DNA of 64,000 bases from Altererythrobacter sp. (lineage in GTDB: Bacteria > Pseudomonadota > Alphaproteobacteria > Sphingomonadales > Sphingomonadaceae). Position numbers and translations under genes: made by a program. Positions within the stretch are counted from its first letter, which is position 1. The number at the start of each line of letters is the position of its first letter. The stretch lies in assembly GCA_017308255.1 (NCBI GenBank), contig JAFKFN010000003.1, forward strand, positions 186,001-250,000, in the 5' to 3' direction. The notes below the pieces were generated by a model. It did not search any database and was not told the DNA's origin. It was given only the letters and a program-made list of their open reading frames with translations. Of this stretch, positions 55,501 through 64,000 are shown piece by piece.

Positions 55501-55746
55501 CTCCACAGCCGGATCGACGCCACCCGCCGCTTGGTCGAAAGCCGCGCGCGGGCGGGCAATGTCTACGTCAACCGCAACCAGATCGGCGCGGTGGTCGGCA
55601 GCCAGCCCTTCGGCGGCGAGGGGCTTTCCGGCACCGGCCCCAAGGCAGGCGGCCCGAACTACGTCGTGCGCTTCGCCACGGAGCGGGTGACGACGATCGA
55701 CACCACCGCCGCCGGCGGGAACGCGACCCTGCTGGCGGGCGGCTGA
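52531..55746 (+). CDS. putA: Bifunctional proline dehydrogenase / P5C dehydrogenase PutA
   Basis: The 1071-residue enzyme converts proline to glutamate. The FAD-dependent proline dehydrogenase barrel occupies roughly 100-500 ([39 protein letters not shown]). The NAD-dependent aldehyde dehydrogenase half spans about 600-1040 ([18 protein letters not shown], catalytic Cys in [10 protein letters not shown]). There is no N-terminal ribbon-helix-helix domain, so it is a non-regulatory short PutA. Between the halves, around residues 560-590, lies a Pro/Gly/Glu-rich stretch encoded by a palindromic DNA element. ATG 52531 is used; GTG 52516 is in frame. Confidence 0.95.
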   Translation: MTVDRSALRAAYRQEEAACIAQRLDQAAPATAVHGQAAALASRLIEGARARKASGLDAFLQSYGLGTEEGIALMCLAEALLRVPDTETADALIHDKLANIDWSEHLGDSSSTFVNAATFSLMLTGQVLRGGTRETAGLGAALSRAVGRLGEPVIRQATLQAMRILGGQFVFGRTIGEALKRAEPERKKGLTHSFDMLGEAAMTFADAERYRRSYAMAIERLAREATGGVRENPGISVKLSALYPRYDFLHAEAARAALVSMVRELALAASRADIHFTIDAEEAELLELSLDVIEALAADDALFADGWQGFGLALQAYQKRAVPLCDWTIALARRHGRRFLVRLVKGAYWDSEIKLSQVGGYPDYPVFTRKVATDVSYLACAGKLLAAPDAIYPAFATHNAYTIGAVKALAASGETAGRQEAFEFQRLHGMGEDVYDVLAEEEGDRPTRVRIYAPVGGHKDLLAYLVRRLLENGANSSFVNRMADADVPVADLVTDPVADLAALQPKRNASIPLPADIYPNRRNSAGVDLADPLVREPLLAALKALGTREWAAVPTALAKPLPLRGGVGAGDVAPALDKPHPPTPSPEGEEEEEETREIRSPQDSSMIVGQSLDASAADVDLMLARAQAAQPGWDALGGTARAELLIRASDLFEAHTAEFVSLCQREAGKALVDSVLELREAVDFLRYYACEARMLFSAPQPLPGPTGEQNLLRLHGRGVFATISPWNFPLSIFIGMAAGALAAGNSVIAKPAEQTPLIAALAVKLCHEAGIPSAVLQLAPGDGKVGGALTRDPRLAGVAFTGSTDTARAINRALAARDAPIATLIAETGGQNALIVDSSALPEQVTRDVMSSAFQSAGQRCSALRVLYLQDDVADAMLEMIRGAFAALVIGDPAALATDIGPVIDAEAKALLDSHVAMMRAAGRRVWQRELPAECARGTFVAPAIVEIDSIADLQRENFGPVLHVARFAASELEQVIEAINATGYGLTLGLHSRIDATRRLVESRARAGNVYVNRNQIGAVVGSQPFGGEGLSGTGPKAGGPNYVVRFATERVTTIDTTAAGGNATLLAGG
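54208..54298. repeat. Palindromic element inserted in frame inside putA
   Basis: Two hairpins occur, CCCCTCCCC-TTGA-GGGGAGGGG (54208-54229) and CCTCCCCT-GA-AGGGGAGG (54281-54298), with complementary outer G-rich and C-rich tracts between them. This is the 'CCCCTCCCC' dispersed palindrome family that normally sits between genes. Here it is translated as a Pro/Gly/Glu-rich linker between the two enzyme halves without a stop or frameshift. Confidence 0.8.
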
Positions 55747-55771
55747 TCCCGCCTATCCAACCCAACACCCC

Positions 55772-55904
55772 CGTCACCCTGAACTTGTTTCAGGGTCCAT
55801 CTCTCCGCACGAACGGGGCCATCGGTTCGAGCCCCGTCCCAACGTGTTGCCGGCAAGCTCCGGAAGTGCCCCTCGATGGATGCTGAAACGCGTTCAGCAT
55901 GACG
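55772..55904. repeat. Imperfect 29-bp inverted repeat with covarying hairpins
   Basis: Left arm 55772-55800 (CGTCACCCTGAACTTG...) and right arm 55876-55904 (...CGTTCAGCATGACG) pair over about 22 of 29 positions. The mismatched central triplets still pair within each arm (CCC/GGG and TGC/GCA). This is compensatory change, as expected for a palindromic RNA or DNA element. It fills most of the 232-nt gap between putA and dcd. Confidence 0.6.
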
Positions 55905-55978
55905 ATTATGGGGACGAGGAGGGGGATAACGTTCGGGCCCGGCTTGCCCCGGCCCGTCCCCTCCGGAATCGCTGCGCT

Positions 55979-56533
55979 ATGTCGATTCTCAGCGATAAAT
56001 GGATCCGCGACAAGGCCCGCAACGAAGGGATGATAGAGCCTTTCGTGGAAGCGCAGCGGCGCGAAGGCTGCATCTCCTATGGCCTTTCGTCCTATGGCTA
56101 TGACGCGCGGGTGGCGGACGAGTTCAAGATCTTCACCAATGTCGACAACGCGCTGGTCGATCCGAAGGACTTCGCGTCCAACAGCTTCGTCGACCGCAAG
56201 ACCGACGTCTGCGTGATTCCGCCCAATTCCTTCGCCCTGGCCCGCACGGTCGAATATTTCCGCGTGCCGCGCGACGTGCTGGTGATCTGCCTGGGCAAGA
56301 GCACCTATGCCCGCTGCGGGATCATCGTGAACGTCACGCCGCTGGAACCGGGCTGGGAAGGGCACGTCACGCTGGAATTCTCCAACACCACGCCGCTGCC
56401 CGCCAAGATCTACGCCAATGAAGGCGCCTGCCAGTTCCTGTTCCTCCAGGGCAACGAACCGTGCGAGATCAGCTATGCCGACCGCGCGGGCAAGTACATG
56501 GGGCAACGCGGCGTCACCCTCCCCCGGCTGTAG
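55979..56533 (+). CDS. dcd: dCTP deaminase
   Basis: This 184-residue trimeric enzyme deaminates dCTP to dUTP for dTMP synthesis. Family features are [32 protein letters not shown] with the conserved Ser-Arg region, and the glutamate-containing [16 protein letters not shown]. It starts at ATG 55979 following a Pro-rich tail of the intergenic palindrome. Length and motifs are normal. Confidence 0.95.
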   Translation: MSILSDKWIRDKARNEGMIEPFVEAQRREGCISYGLSSYGYDARVADEFKIFTNVDNALVDPKDFASNSFVDRKTDVCVIPPNSFALARTVEYFRVPRDVLVICLGKSTYARCGIIVNVTPLEPGWEGHVTLEFSNTTPLPAKIYANEGACQFLFLQGNEPCEISYADRAGKYMGQRGVTLPRL

Positions 56534-56608
56534 CGTTCGGCACGGATCGGCCGCCCGCGCGTTGGAATGGGGCGCGGCCGGACGGGCCGACGCCATGGGA
56601 GAACCGCG

Positions 56609-57124
56609 ATGTCCCTGATCGCCGCGATAATCGGCCGCCTGTTGATAGCGCTCCTGTTCCTCGTCTCGGGGCTGCAGAAGGTCTTCGATCCAGGCTCCGC
56701 CATGGCGATGCTCGAATCGGTCGGCCTGTCGCCCAATCTCGCGCTCGTGGTCGCCTTCTTCGAAATCGTTACCGCGATCCTGCTGGCAATCGGGCTGATG
56801 ACGCGCCTGGTTTCGATCGTCCTTGCCGCCTACGTTGCGTTGACGATCCTGTTCTTCCATCACGATTTCACCGATCCCATGGGGCTGGTCACGTCGCTGA
56901 TGCATGTTGCGCTGATCGGCGGGCTGCTGATGGTCTTCGCCTATGGCCAGATGCGCGGCAGCTATGATTATATGCGGGCCGAACGCAGGGCGCACGATGC
57001 CGACGTGCGCGCCGCGCGGGCGGAAGGCCGCGCCGAAGGCGTGATGTCCGCCCCGCATACGGTGGTGACGGATGTCGACGCGGACGGCGTTCCCGAAGTA
57101 AGGCCACGGCGCCGCTGGTTCTGA
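56609..57124 (+). CDS. DoxX-family membrane protein
   Basis: The 171-residue protein has four hydrophobic helices and the DoxX entry motif IGRLLIALLFLVSGLQKVFDP. The cytoplasmic tail is charged (RAERRAHDADVRAARAEGR). DoxX proteins are small quinol- or redox-linked membrane proteins whose precise role is unsettled. ATG 56609 is preferred to an upstream in-frame ATG at 56567. It is 23 nt ahead of the NTF2-like gene, so the two are likely co-expressed. Confidence 0.85.
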   Translation: MSLIAAIIGRLLIALLFLVSGLQKVFDPGSAMAMLESVGLSPNLALVVAFFEIVTAILLAIGLMTRLVSIVLAAYVALTILFFHHDFTDPMGLVTSLMHVALIGGLLMVFAYGQMRGSYDYMRAERRAHDADVRAARAEGRAEGVMSAPHTVVTDVDADGVPEVRPRRRWF

Positions 57125-57146
57125 AACAGAGGAAAAGGGGAGGGGA

Positions 57147-57743
57147 ATGGACGAAATTGCCGAGCTTCGTGCGGAAATCGCCGCGCTGCGCCAGAGAGTG
57201 CAGGCGGCCGATGATTACCGCGAATTGGTCAACCTGCAGGGTGCCTATGGCTACTATGTGGACAAGGGCCTGTGGGACAAGGCGGCGGACCTGTTCGCAA
57301 CGGACGGGACGCTCGAGATCGCCGGGCGCGGGGTCTATGTCGGGCGTGAGCGGGTGCGCGAATATCTCAAGCGCCTGCCGGCCTATGGCCATGGCGTGGT
57401 CTTCAACCACATGCAGCTCCAGCCCGTGCTGCATATCGACAGCGAGGCGGGCACCGCAAAAGGCCGCTGGCGCACGCTGATGATGGTCGGCTTCCTCGGC
57501 AAGGAAGGCCGCTGGGGCGAGGCCACTTACGAGAACACCTATGTGCGCGAGCAGGGCACATGGCGCATCGCCAGCCTGCATGGCGTGATCAACTTCTACT
57601 GCGAATACGACCAGGGCTGGCACCGCGGCGGCGTGCCGCTGCTGCGATCCACCGAAGGTGTCCAGCCCGATCGCCCGCAGAGCTTCGAATACGAAGCGTT
57701 CCCCGAACCGGTGATCGCCCCGTTCCACTACGAGGCGCCGTAA
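57147..57743 (+). CDS. SnoaL-like / NTF2-like protein
   Basis: The 198-residue protein starts with a short coiled coil (EIAELRAEIAALRQRVQ), then an NTF2-like domain with YVDKGLWDKAADLFATDGTLEI and GTWRIASLHGVINFY. Its C-terminal about 40 residues are unusual (PDRPQSFEYEAFPEPVIAPFHY). ATG 57147 follows AGGAAAAGGGGAGGGG. Relatives occur near dioxygenases and isomerases, but no pathway is assignable here. It is convergent with the TonB receptor gene. Confidence 0.82.
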   Translation: MDEIAELRAEIAALRQRVQAADDYRELVNLQGAYGYYVDKGLWDKAADLFATDGTLEIAGRGVYVGRERVREYLKRLPAYGHGVVFNHMQLQPVLHIDSEAGTAKGRWRTLMMVGFLGKEGRWGEATYENTYVREQGTWRIASLHGVINFYCEYDQGWHRGGVPLLRSTEGVQPDRPQSFEYEAFPEPVIAPFHYEAP

Positions 57744-57763
57744 GGCACCCCGCGTGGGGGCCG

Positions 57764-59884
57764 TTACAGGCTCAACCGCGCCGTCAGCTTCACGTTGCGG
57801 CCGGCCAGGGGCACGAAGTCCTTGGTAAAGCTCGCGTGCCGGCGGCCCTCCACGTCGAACAGATTGTTCGCCTGTAGCATCAGCGTGAAGTTCTCGCTTC
57901 CGCGCAGCGGCTTCCACGCGACCGAGGCGTTGATGAAGGCGAAGCCATCCGTCGGCGTCTCCAGCGTGGCCAGGCGATCCTGCTTGTCGTACCATTCGAC
58001 TTCGGCCCGCGCTTCCCACCGGCTCGATTGCAGCTCCAGCGCGCCGAGCAGGCTCAGCGGCGGGATGCGCGGCACCGGCGAACCGTCGGCCAGGGTGGCG
58101 CGGACGTAATCGCCCTTGGCATTGGCCAGCAGCGTCCAGCCGCCCCCACGCCAGACGGGCACGGTCACTTCGCCCTCGATACCGATGAAATCCGCATCCT
58201 GCTGCAATTGCCGATAGACCGGCAATGCATCTTCCAGCGTGCCCAGATCCTGTAGGTAGACGAAGTTCTCGAACCAGTTCTTGTAGACGCTGAGGCTCAG
58301 CTCCGCCGGCCCGGCACGGCCGCGCAGATAGCCTTCCAGCCCCCAGGCGCCTTCCTTGGTCAGGTCGGGGTTGCCGACTTCGAACTGCTGCGTCGCCACG
58401 TGGGGGCCGTTGGCGTAGAGTTCCTCGGTGGTCGGCGCGCGTTCCGAACGCGAGCCGTTGACGCCCGCCGTCAGCCCGCCGCCCAGATCGCGCGACAGCC
58501 CCAGCGCGCCGGAGAACGTATCGAAATCGCGCTGGATGCCCAGCGATGCGACGGTGGTGTCGGTATGTTCGTAGCGCCCGCCCGCCTGCGCCCGCCAGGG
58601 GCCGAACTCGATCTCCTGCAAGGTGAACAGGCCGAACTGGTCGGTGGTGTTCGGCGGCACGAAGGCCTCTTCGCCGATCGCTTCGAAATTGCGGTGCAGG
58701 TACTGCGCGCCGATGGAGCCGCTCCATCCGCCGCGCTGGTTCTGGACCAGCTCCAGCCGCCCTTCGACGCCATCGACCAGGAAGGTCGTGCCCACTTCGC
58801 CGCCTTCGATCTCGGCGTGCTTGTAATCCGAATAGCCCCAGCGCGTGCGCGCCTGGGAGAAGAATCCGCTGCCGAGATCGAGCGTGCCGCGCAGCCCGGC
58901 GCGGAACTGATGCAGATCGATGGCGACGCCCTCGTGCTCGCCACCTTCGGCTTCCTCGCCGCCCTCCTCTTCCGCGCCGGGCCGTTCGGAGATGCCGTAA
59001 GTCGTGTCGTACCAGCCGGCGGAGATGCCCAGGCTCCCCTTGTCGCCGATCCAGGCCAGGCCCGCGCCGGCGGACCAGGTTTCCGTGGCGCTGTGCGGCA
59101 AAGTGCCGCGCTGATTGGCGACTTCGCGCAGCTCGGCAGCTTCGCCGGCATCATCCGCAGCGTCGGCCTCGGCCAGCAGATCCTCGCGCAAGGACGGCAC
59201 CAGCGCATAGCCGGGGATCCTCACATCGTCCGTCTTGCGATAGGAACCATCGGCGTGGAACACCAGCCGCGAGGCCAGCGGCACGTCGATCGAGGCGCCG
59301 CCTTCGCGCAGGTCATAGGCCGTATCCAGACCCGCCAGGGCGTCGAAATGGACCGGCTCGTCCGGCACGGCCAGCGGAATGCGCTTGTCGATCACGTTGA
59401 CCGCGCCGCCGATCGCCGAGCTGCCGTAAAGCAGCACGGCCGGCCCGCGCAGCACTTCGATCCTCTCGGCGGTCAGCGGATCGATCGGCACGGCGTGATC
59501 GGCCGAAGTGTTCGACGCGTCGAGCGAGCCGATCCCGTCGGTCAGCACGCGCACCCGGTCTCCCTGGAGCCCGCGCAGCACGGGGCGCGAGACGCCGGGC
59601 GCGAAGCTGGTGGCCGAAACGCCCGGAAGCCGGGCGAGCACTTCGCCGATCTGCCCATCCAGATTGCGCTGGAGATCGGTGCCGGTCAGCACCGAAGTGC
59701 CCGCCAGCAGCTCCAGTCGTTGCAGGCCCGGCGCAGTGACGTAGATCGTCTGCCCATGGAAATCATCGTCGGGGGCCACTGGCCGCACCGGCTCAGTGCG
59801 ATCCGGCGCGGCGTCCTGCGCGAAGGCCGGAGCAGCGAGGGCGAGAGTCGAGACGGCGGCAAGCGCCAGACGAGCGATTTTCAT
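57764..59884 (-). CDS. TonB-dependent receptor, ZnuD-like
   Basis: The 706-residue outer-membrane receptor has a signal peptide (LAAVSTLALAAPAFAQ), a plug with LARLPGVSATSF, SRPVLRGLQGDRVRVLTDG and EVLRGPAVLLYGSSAIGG, and a beta barrel ending in LTARLSL. The plug motifs match ZnuD-type zinc receptors. An acidic, His-containing loop (GAEEEGGEEAEGGEHEG) could bind metal. A Zur-box-like palindrome lies 27-41 nt upstream. Zinc uptake is therefore inferred; ZnuD-like proteins may also carry haem. Confidence 0.87.
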   Translation of the reverse strand: MKIARLALAAVSTLALAAPAFAQDAAPDRTEPVRPVAPDDDFHGQTIYVTAPGLQRLELLAGTSVLTGTDLQRNLDGQIGEVLARLPGVSATSFAPGVSRPVLRGLQGDRVRVLTDGIGSLDASNTSADHAVPIDPLTAERIEVLRGPAVLLYGSSAIGGAVNVIDKRIPLAVPDEPVHFDALAGLDTAYDLREGGASIDVPLASRLVFHADGSYRKTDDVRIPGYALVPSLREDLLAEADAADDAGEAAELREVANQRGTLPHSATETWSAGAGLAWIGDKGSLGISAGWYDTTYGISERPGAEEEGGEEAEGGEHEGVAIDLHQFRAGLRGTLDLGSGFFSQARTRWGYSDYKHAEIEGGEVGTTFLVDGVEGRLELVQNQRGGWSGSIGAQYLHRNFEAIGEEAFVPPNTTDQFGLFTLQEIEFGPWRAQAGGRYEHTDTTVASLGIQRDFDTFSGALGLSRDLGGGLTAGVNGSRSERAPTTEELYANGPHVATQQFEVGNPDLTKEGAWGLEGYLRGRAGPAELSLSVYKNWFENFVYLQDLGTLEDALPVYRQLQQDADFIGIEGEVTVPVWRGGGWTLLANAKGDYVRATLADGSPVPRIPPLSLLGALELQSSRWEARAEVEWYDKQDRLATLETPTDGFAFINASVAWKPLRGSENFTLMLQANNLFDVEGRRHASFTKDFVPLAGRNVKLTARLSL

Positions 59885-59910
59885 GACAGATCCCGAGCAA
59901 GCAACGTTGA

Positions 59911-59925
59911 TGTGATAATATAACG
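59911..59925 (-). promoter_or_regulatory. Zur-box-like operator upstream of the TonB receptor
   Basis: TGTGATAATATAACG matches the core of the proteobacterial Zur box (TGTTATAATATAACA) at 13 of 15 positions and keeps its symmetry. It begins 27 nt upstream of the receptor start and overlaps a TATTAT -10-like sequence, so zinc-bound Zur could block transcription. Confidence 0.65.
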
Positions 59926-59992
59926 TCGCGTTCGCTAGGCCATGCTTTGCGCGAAGCCAAGCGAAAAAGCGTTGAGGGGCGGTTTTCCGCCG

Positions 59993-61324
59993 TCAGGCCG
60001 TGGCGGCGGCTTCCAGCCTGCGGCGCGCTTCCGCCTCGCCGATCAGCGGCAGCAGGGCGTGCATGTCGGGGCCGGACTCGCGGCCGGTGAGCGCCAGGCG
60101 CAAGGGATGGAACAGCGCCTTGCCCTTGCGGCCAGTCGCCGCCTTGAGCGCGCCGGCCAGCGCAGTCCACGGATCGTCGCCCCAGGCCAGCAGGCGCGCC
60201 GCTTCGCCGAGATAGGCCCGCGTTTCCGCGTCGAGCACGGGCGCTTCGACAGGCCCGGTCACGACTTGCCACCATTCGGCGGCGTCGGACACTCGCTCCA
60301 GGTTCGGCCGGATCGCCTCCCACGCGGCGGCGTCCATGCCCTCGGGCAAGCGCTCTTGCGCGCGCTCGAACGGCATGCGGTGGACGATCGCCGCGTTGAG
60401 CCGCGCCAGTTCGGCTTCGTCGAACCGGGCCGGCGCGCGGCCGAATGTGGCGAGATCGAAGGTTTCGACCAGCTCGGCCCGATCGGCGATCGGCTCCACC
60501 GGCTGCGAGGTGCCGAGCCGCGCCAGCAGCGCCACAAGCGCCTCGGGCTCGATCCCCTCCTCGCGAAACGCCTCCGCGCCCAGCGAGCCCAGCCGCTTCG
60601 ATAGCTTGCCCTCGCTGCCGACCAGCAGCGCCTCGTGCGCGAAGCGCGGCGGCGTGGCGTCCAGCGCGGTGAACATCTGGATCTGCAGCGCGGTGTTGGA
60701 AACATGATCCTCCCCCCGCAGCACGTCGGTCACGCCCATGTCCATGTCGTCCACCGCGCTCGGCAGCATATAGAGCCACGAGCCGTCGGCGCGGCGAACC
60801 ACCGGGTCCGACAGCTGCGCCGGGTCGAAATGCTGCGGCCCGCGGATGCCGTCGGTCCATTCGATCGGCTCAGCGTGGTCGAGCCGGAAGCGCCAGTGCG
60901 GCGCGATGCCCTGCGCCTCCTTCTCCGCGCGCTCGGCCTCGCTCAAGGCCAGGGCCGCGCGGTCGTAGATCGGCGGCAGCCCGCGCCCGAGCGCGATCTT
61001 GCGCTTGAGGTCGAGCTCCTGCGCCGTTTCATAGGCCGGATAGACGCGCCCCGCCGCTTTCAGCCGCTCGAACGCCGCCTCGTAAAGCGCCAGCCGGGCC
61101 GATTGCCGTTCCTCGCCCTGCGGTTCCAGCCCCAGCCAGGCGAGGTCTTCCCGGATCGCCTCCACGAACCGCTCCTCGCTGCGCGCGGCGTCGGTATCGT
61201 CGATCCGCAGGAAGAACCGGCCGCCGGCCTTGCGGGCCAGCAGCCAGTTGTGCAGCGCCGTGCGGATGTTGCCGACATGCAGCCGGCCGGTGGGCGACGG
61301 CGCGAAACGGGTGGTGACGGTCAT
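59993..61324 (-). CDS. gltX: Glutamate-tRNA ligase
   Basis: This 443-residue class I aminoacyl-tRNA synthetase charges tRNA-Glu (and in many alphaproteobacteria also misacylates tRNA-Gln, later amidated). The HIGH-type signature is PSPTGRLHVGNIRTAL at the N-terminus, and the KMSKS loop is KLSKRLG. Residues for the zinc or SKS region are otherwise typical, and the length is on the shorter side, as in the alphaproteobacterial GltX group with duplicate copies. Confidence 0.94.
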   Translation of the reverse strand: MTVTTRFAPSPTGRLHVGNIRTALHNWLLARKAGGRFFLRIDDTDAARSEERFVEAIREDLAWLGLEPQGEERQSARLALYEAAFERLKAAGRVYPAYETAQELDLKRKIALGRGLPPIYDRAALALSEAERAEKEAQGIAPHWRFRLDHAEPIEWTDGIRGPQHFDPAQLSDPVVRRADGSWLYMLPSAVDDMDMGVTDVLRGEDHVSNTALQIQMFTALDATPPRFAHEALLVGSEGKLSKRLGSLGAEAFREEGIEPEALVALLARLGTSQPVEPIADRAELVETFDLATFGRAPARFDEAELARLNAAIVHRMPFERAQERLPEGMDAAAWEAIRPNLERVSDAAEWWQVVTGPVEAPVLDAETRAYLGEAARLLAWGDDPWTALAGALKAATGRKGKALFHPLRLALTGRESGPDMHALLPLIGEAEARRRLEAAATA

Positions 61325-61384
61325 GCCGCCCCCAATAGGCGATTTCGCGGCGCGGGAAAGCGCGCGATTCGGCGCGGCGCGCGC

Positions 61385-61783
61385 CTACTTCTGTCGCGTG
61401 GCGGTGAACTCCTCACCACCCTGGCCGGCCACGTCGCGCTTGAACTTGATCTCGTCGGCGGAAACGATCTGCCCGGTATAAGTGATGGCGAGCGGCTGGC
61501 CCTGGTAGTCCAGGTTCTCCACGAAGGTGACCTTGTCTCCGTCCACGGTGCCTTTGAGGTCCGATTCGCCCAAGTTCGACTTGCTGTGCCCGGTCAGCGT
61601 CCCGCCTTCGACCTTGAAGGTATAGGTGTAGGTCTGCTTGCCCACCTGGCTGTCGAACGAAGTGGTCCAGGTGCCGCCGATATCGGCGCTCGGCGCGGCG
61701 GCGATGGCTACGGATGGCGCCAGCGCCACCGTGGCGGTGGCGGCCAGGCCGGCGGCGGCGAACAGGGCTACAATCGCTTTCAT
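61385..61783 (-). CDS. Small exported protein of unknown function
   Basis: The 132-residue protein has a signal peptide (ALFAAAGLAATATVALAPSVAIA) and a beta-rich mature domain: IGGTWTTSFDSQVGKQTYTYTFKVEGG and GTVDGDKVTFVENL, then GQIVSADEIKFKRDVAG. It resembles small periplasmic lipocalin-like or DUF-type domains that detect or bind compounds. ATG 61783 follows GGGGAGAAGAGG. It lies between gltX and the rpoC terminator as a separate unit. The function is unknown. Confidence 0.8.
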   Translation of the reverse strand: MKAIVALFAAAGLAATATVALAPSVAIAAAPSADIGGTWTTSFDSQVGKQTYTYTFKVEGGTLTGHSKSNLGESDLKGTVDGDKVTFVENLDYQGQPLAITYTGQIVSADEIKFKRDVAGQGGEEFTATRQK

Positions 61784-61857
61784 TGCCTCTTCTCCCCTGC
61801 TTGTGGAGGGCGGCAGCTTAGCGTCCCTCGCGCAATTCGCCAGCGGCATGAAGGGCC

Positions 61858-61894
61858 AAAGAAAAACCGCCGCCCGGGCATCCCCGGGCGGCGG
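61858..61894 (-). terminator. Intrinsic terminator of rpoC
   Basis: On the minus strand a perfect 12-bp GC-rich stem, CCGCCGCCCGGG with its complement and a 4-nt loop, is followed by TTTTTCTTT. It lies about 35 nt past the rpoC stop. It is a textbook rho-independent terminator for the rpoBC transcript. A smaller GGGCC-GAAA-GGCCC hairpin lies between it and the stop. Confidence 0.92.
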
Positions 61895-61928
61895 CTGTCA
61901 TTCGATCAGGGCCGAAAGGCCCGCCAGG

Positions 61929-64000
<2,072 letters not shown>

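Overview
The window is a high-GC (roughly two-thirds G+C by eye), densely coded chromosomal segment of an alphaproteobacterium. It most likely comes from the order Sphingomonadales (Sphingomonas, Novosphingobium or Erythrobacter type). This rests on protein character and repertoire: carotenoid-cleavage-type dioxygenases, GMC oxidoreductases, DUF6152 proteins, a TonB receptor, a PutA without an N-terminal DNA-binding domain, and mosaic 'GTCATTCCCGCG' palindromes. I see no prophage, transposase, CRISPR array or plasmid function. One tRNA gene, tRNA-Leu(GAG), is present.

Layout. 0-2.2 kb: a carotenoid/lignostilbene-type dioxygenase and the start of an exported protein on the minus strand, divergent from a MarR regulator. 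2.2-15.5 kb (plus strand): an aromatic-acid MFS transporter; glutathione-dependent formaldehyde oxidation (frmA, a VOC protein, fghA); NAD-dependent formate dehydrogenase fdsGBA-D with mobA inside the operon; fdhD; and a FecCD/BtuCD-type ABC importer. This gives an aromatic-uptake module followed by a complete formaldehyde to formate to CO2 route, as expected where O-demethylation of lignin-type aromatics releases formaldehyde. 15.5-20.7 kb: tRNA-Leu, a zinc-ribbon membrane protein, ftsE-ftsX-YdcF-plsC, and a membrane protein. 20.7-25 kb: tyrA-hisC divergent from metX-GNAT-metW.

25-33.4 kb is the least understood part. It has a secreted metallo-beta-lactamase-fold protein and a di-haem cytochrome c. 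A tightly packed operon then encodes two related exported proteins flanking two DUF6152 proteins, followed by a cytochrome b561-YceI fusion and a PepSY-type membrane reductase. Both DUF6152 proteins are predicted to begin, after signal cleavage, with His-His. This is my best candidate for an undescribed system: a periplasmic, possibly copper-dependent, redox module.

33.4-41.5 kb: aldehyde dehydrogenase, two GMC oxidoreductases (one apparently starting at CTG), a SnoaL-like protein, thioredoxin reductase, and a PQQ-type sugar dehydrogenase; several long perfect inverted repeats lie between genes. 41.6-49.8 kb: a chemosensory cluster (MCP, GGDEF-EAL, CheR, CheB, CheY, CheW, CheA) with no flagellar genes beside it. 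49.8-57.7 kb: a ThDP enzyme divergent from a metallo-hydrolase, putA carrying an in-frame palindromic insertion, dcd, DoxX and an NTF2-like protein. 57.7-64 kb (minus strand): a ZnuD-like TonB receptor with a Zur-box-like operator, gltX, a small exported protein, and the 3' part of rpoC with a strong intrinsic terminator.
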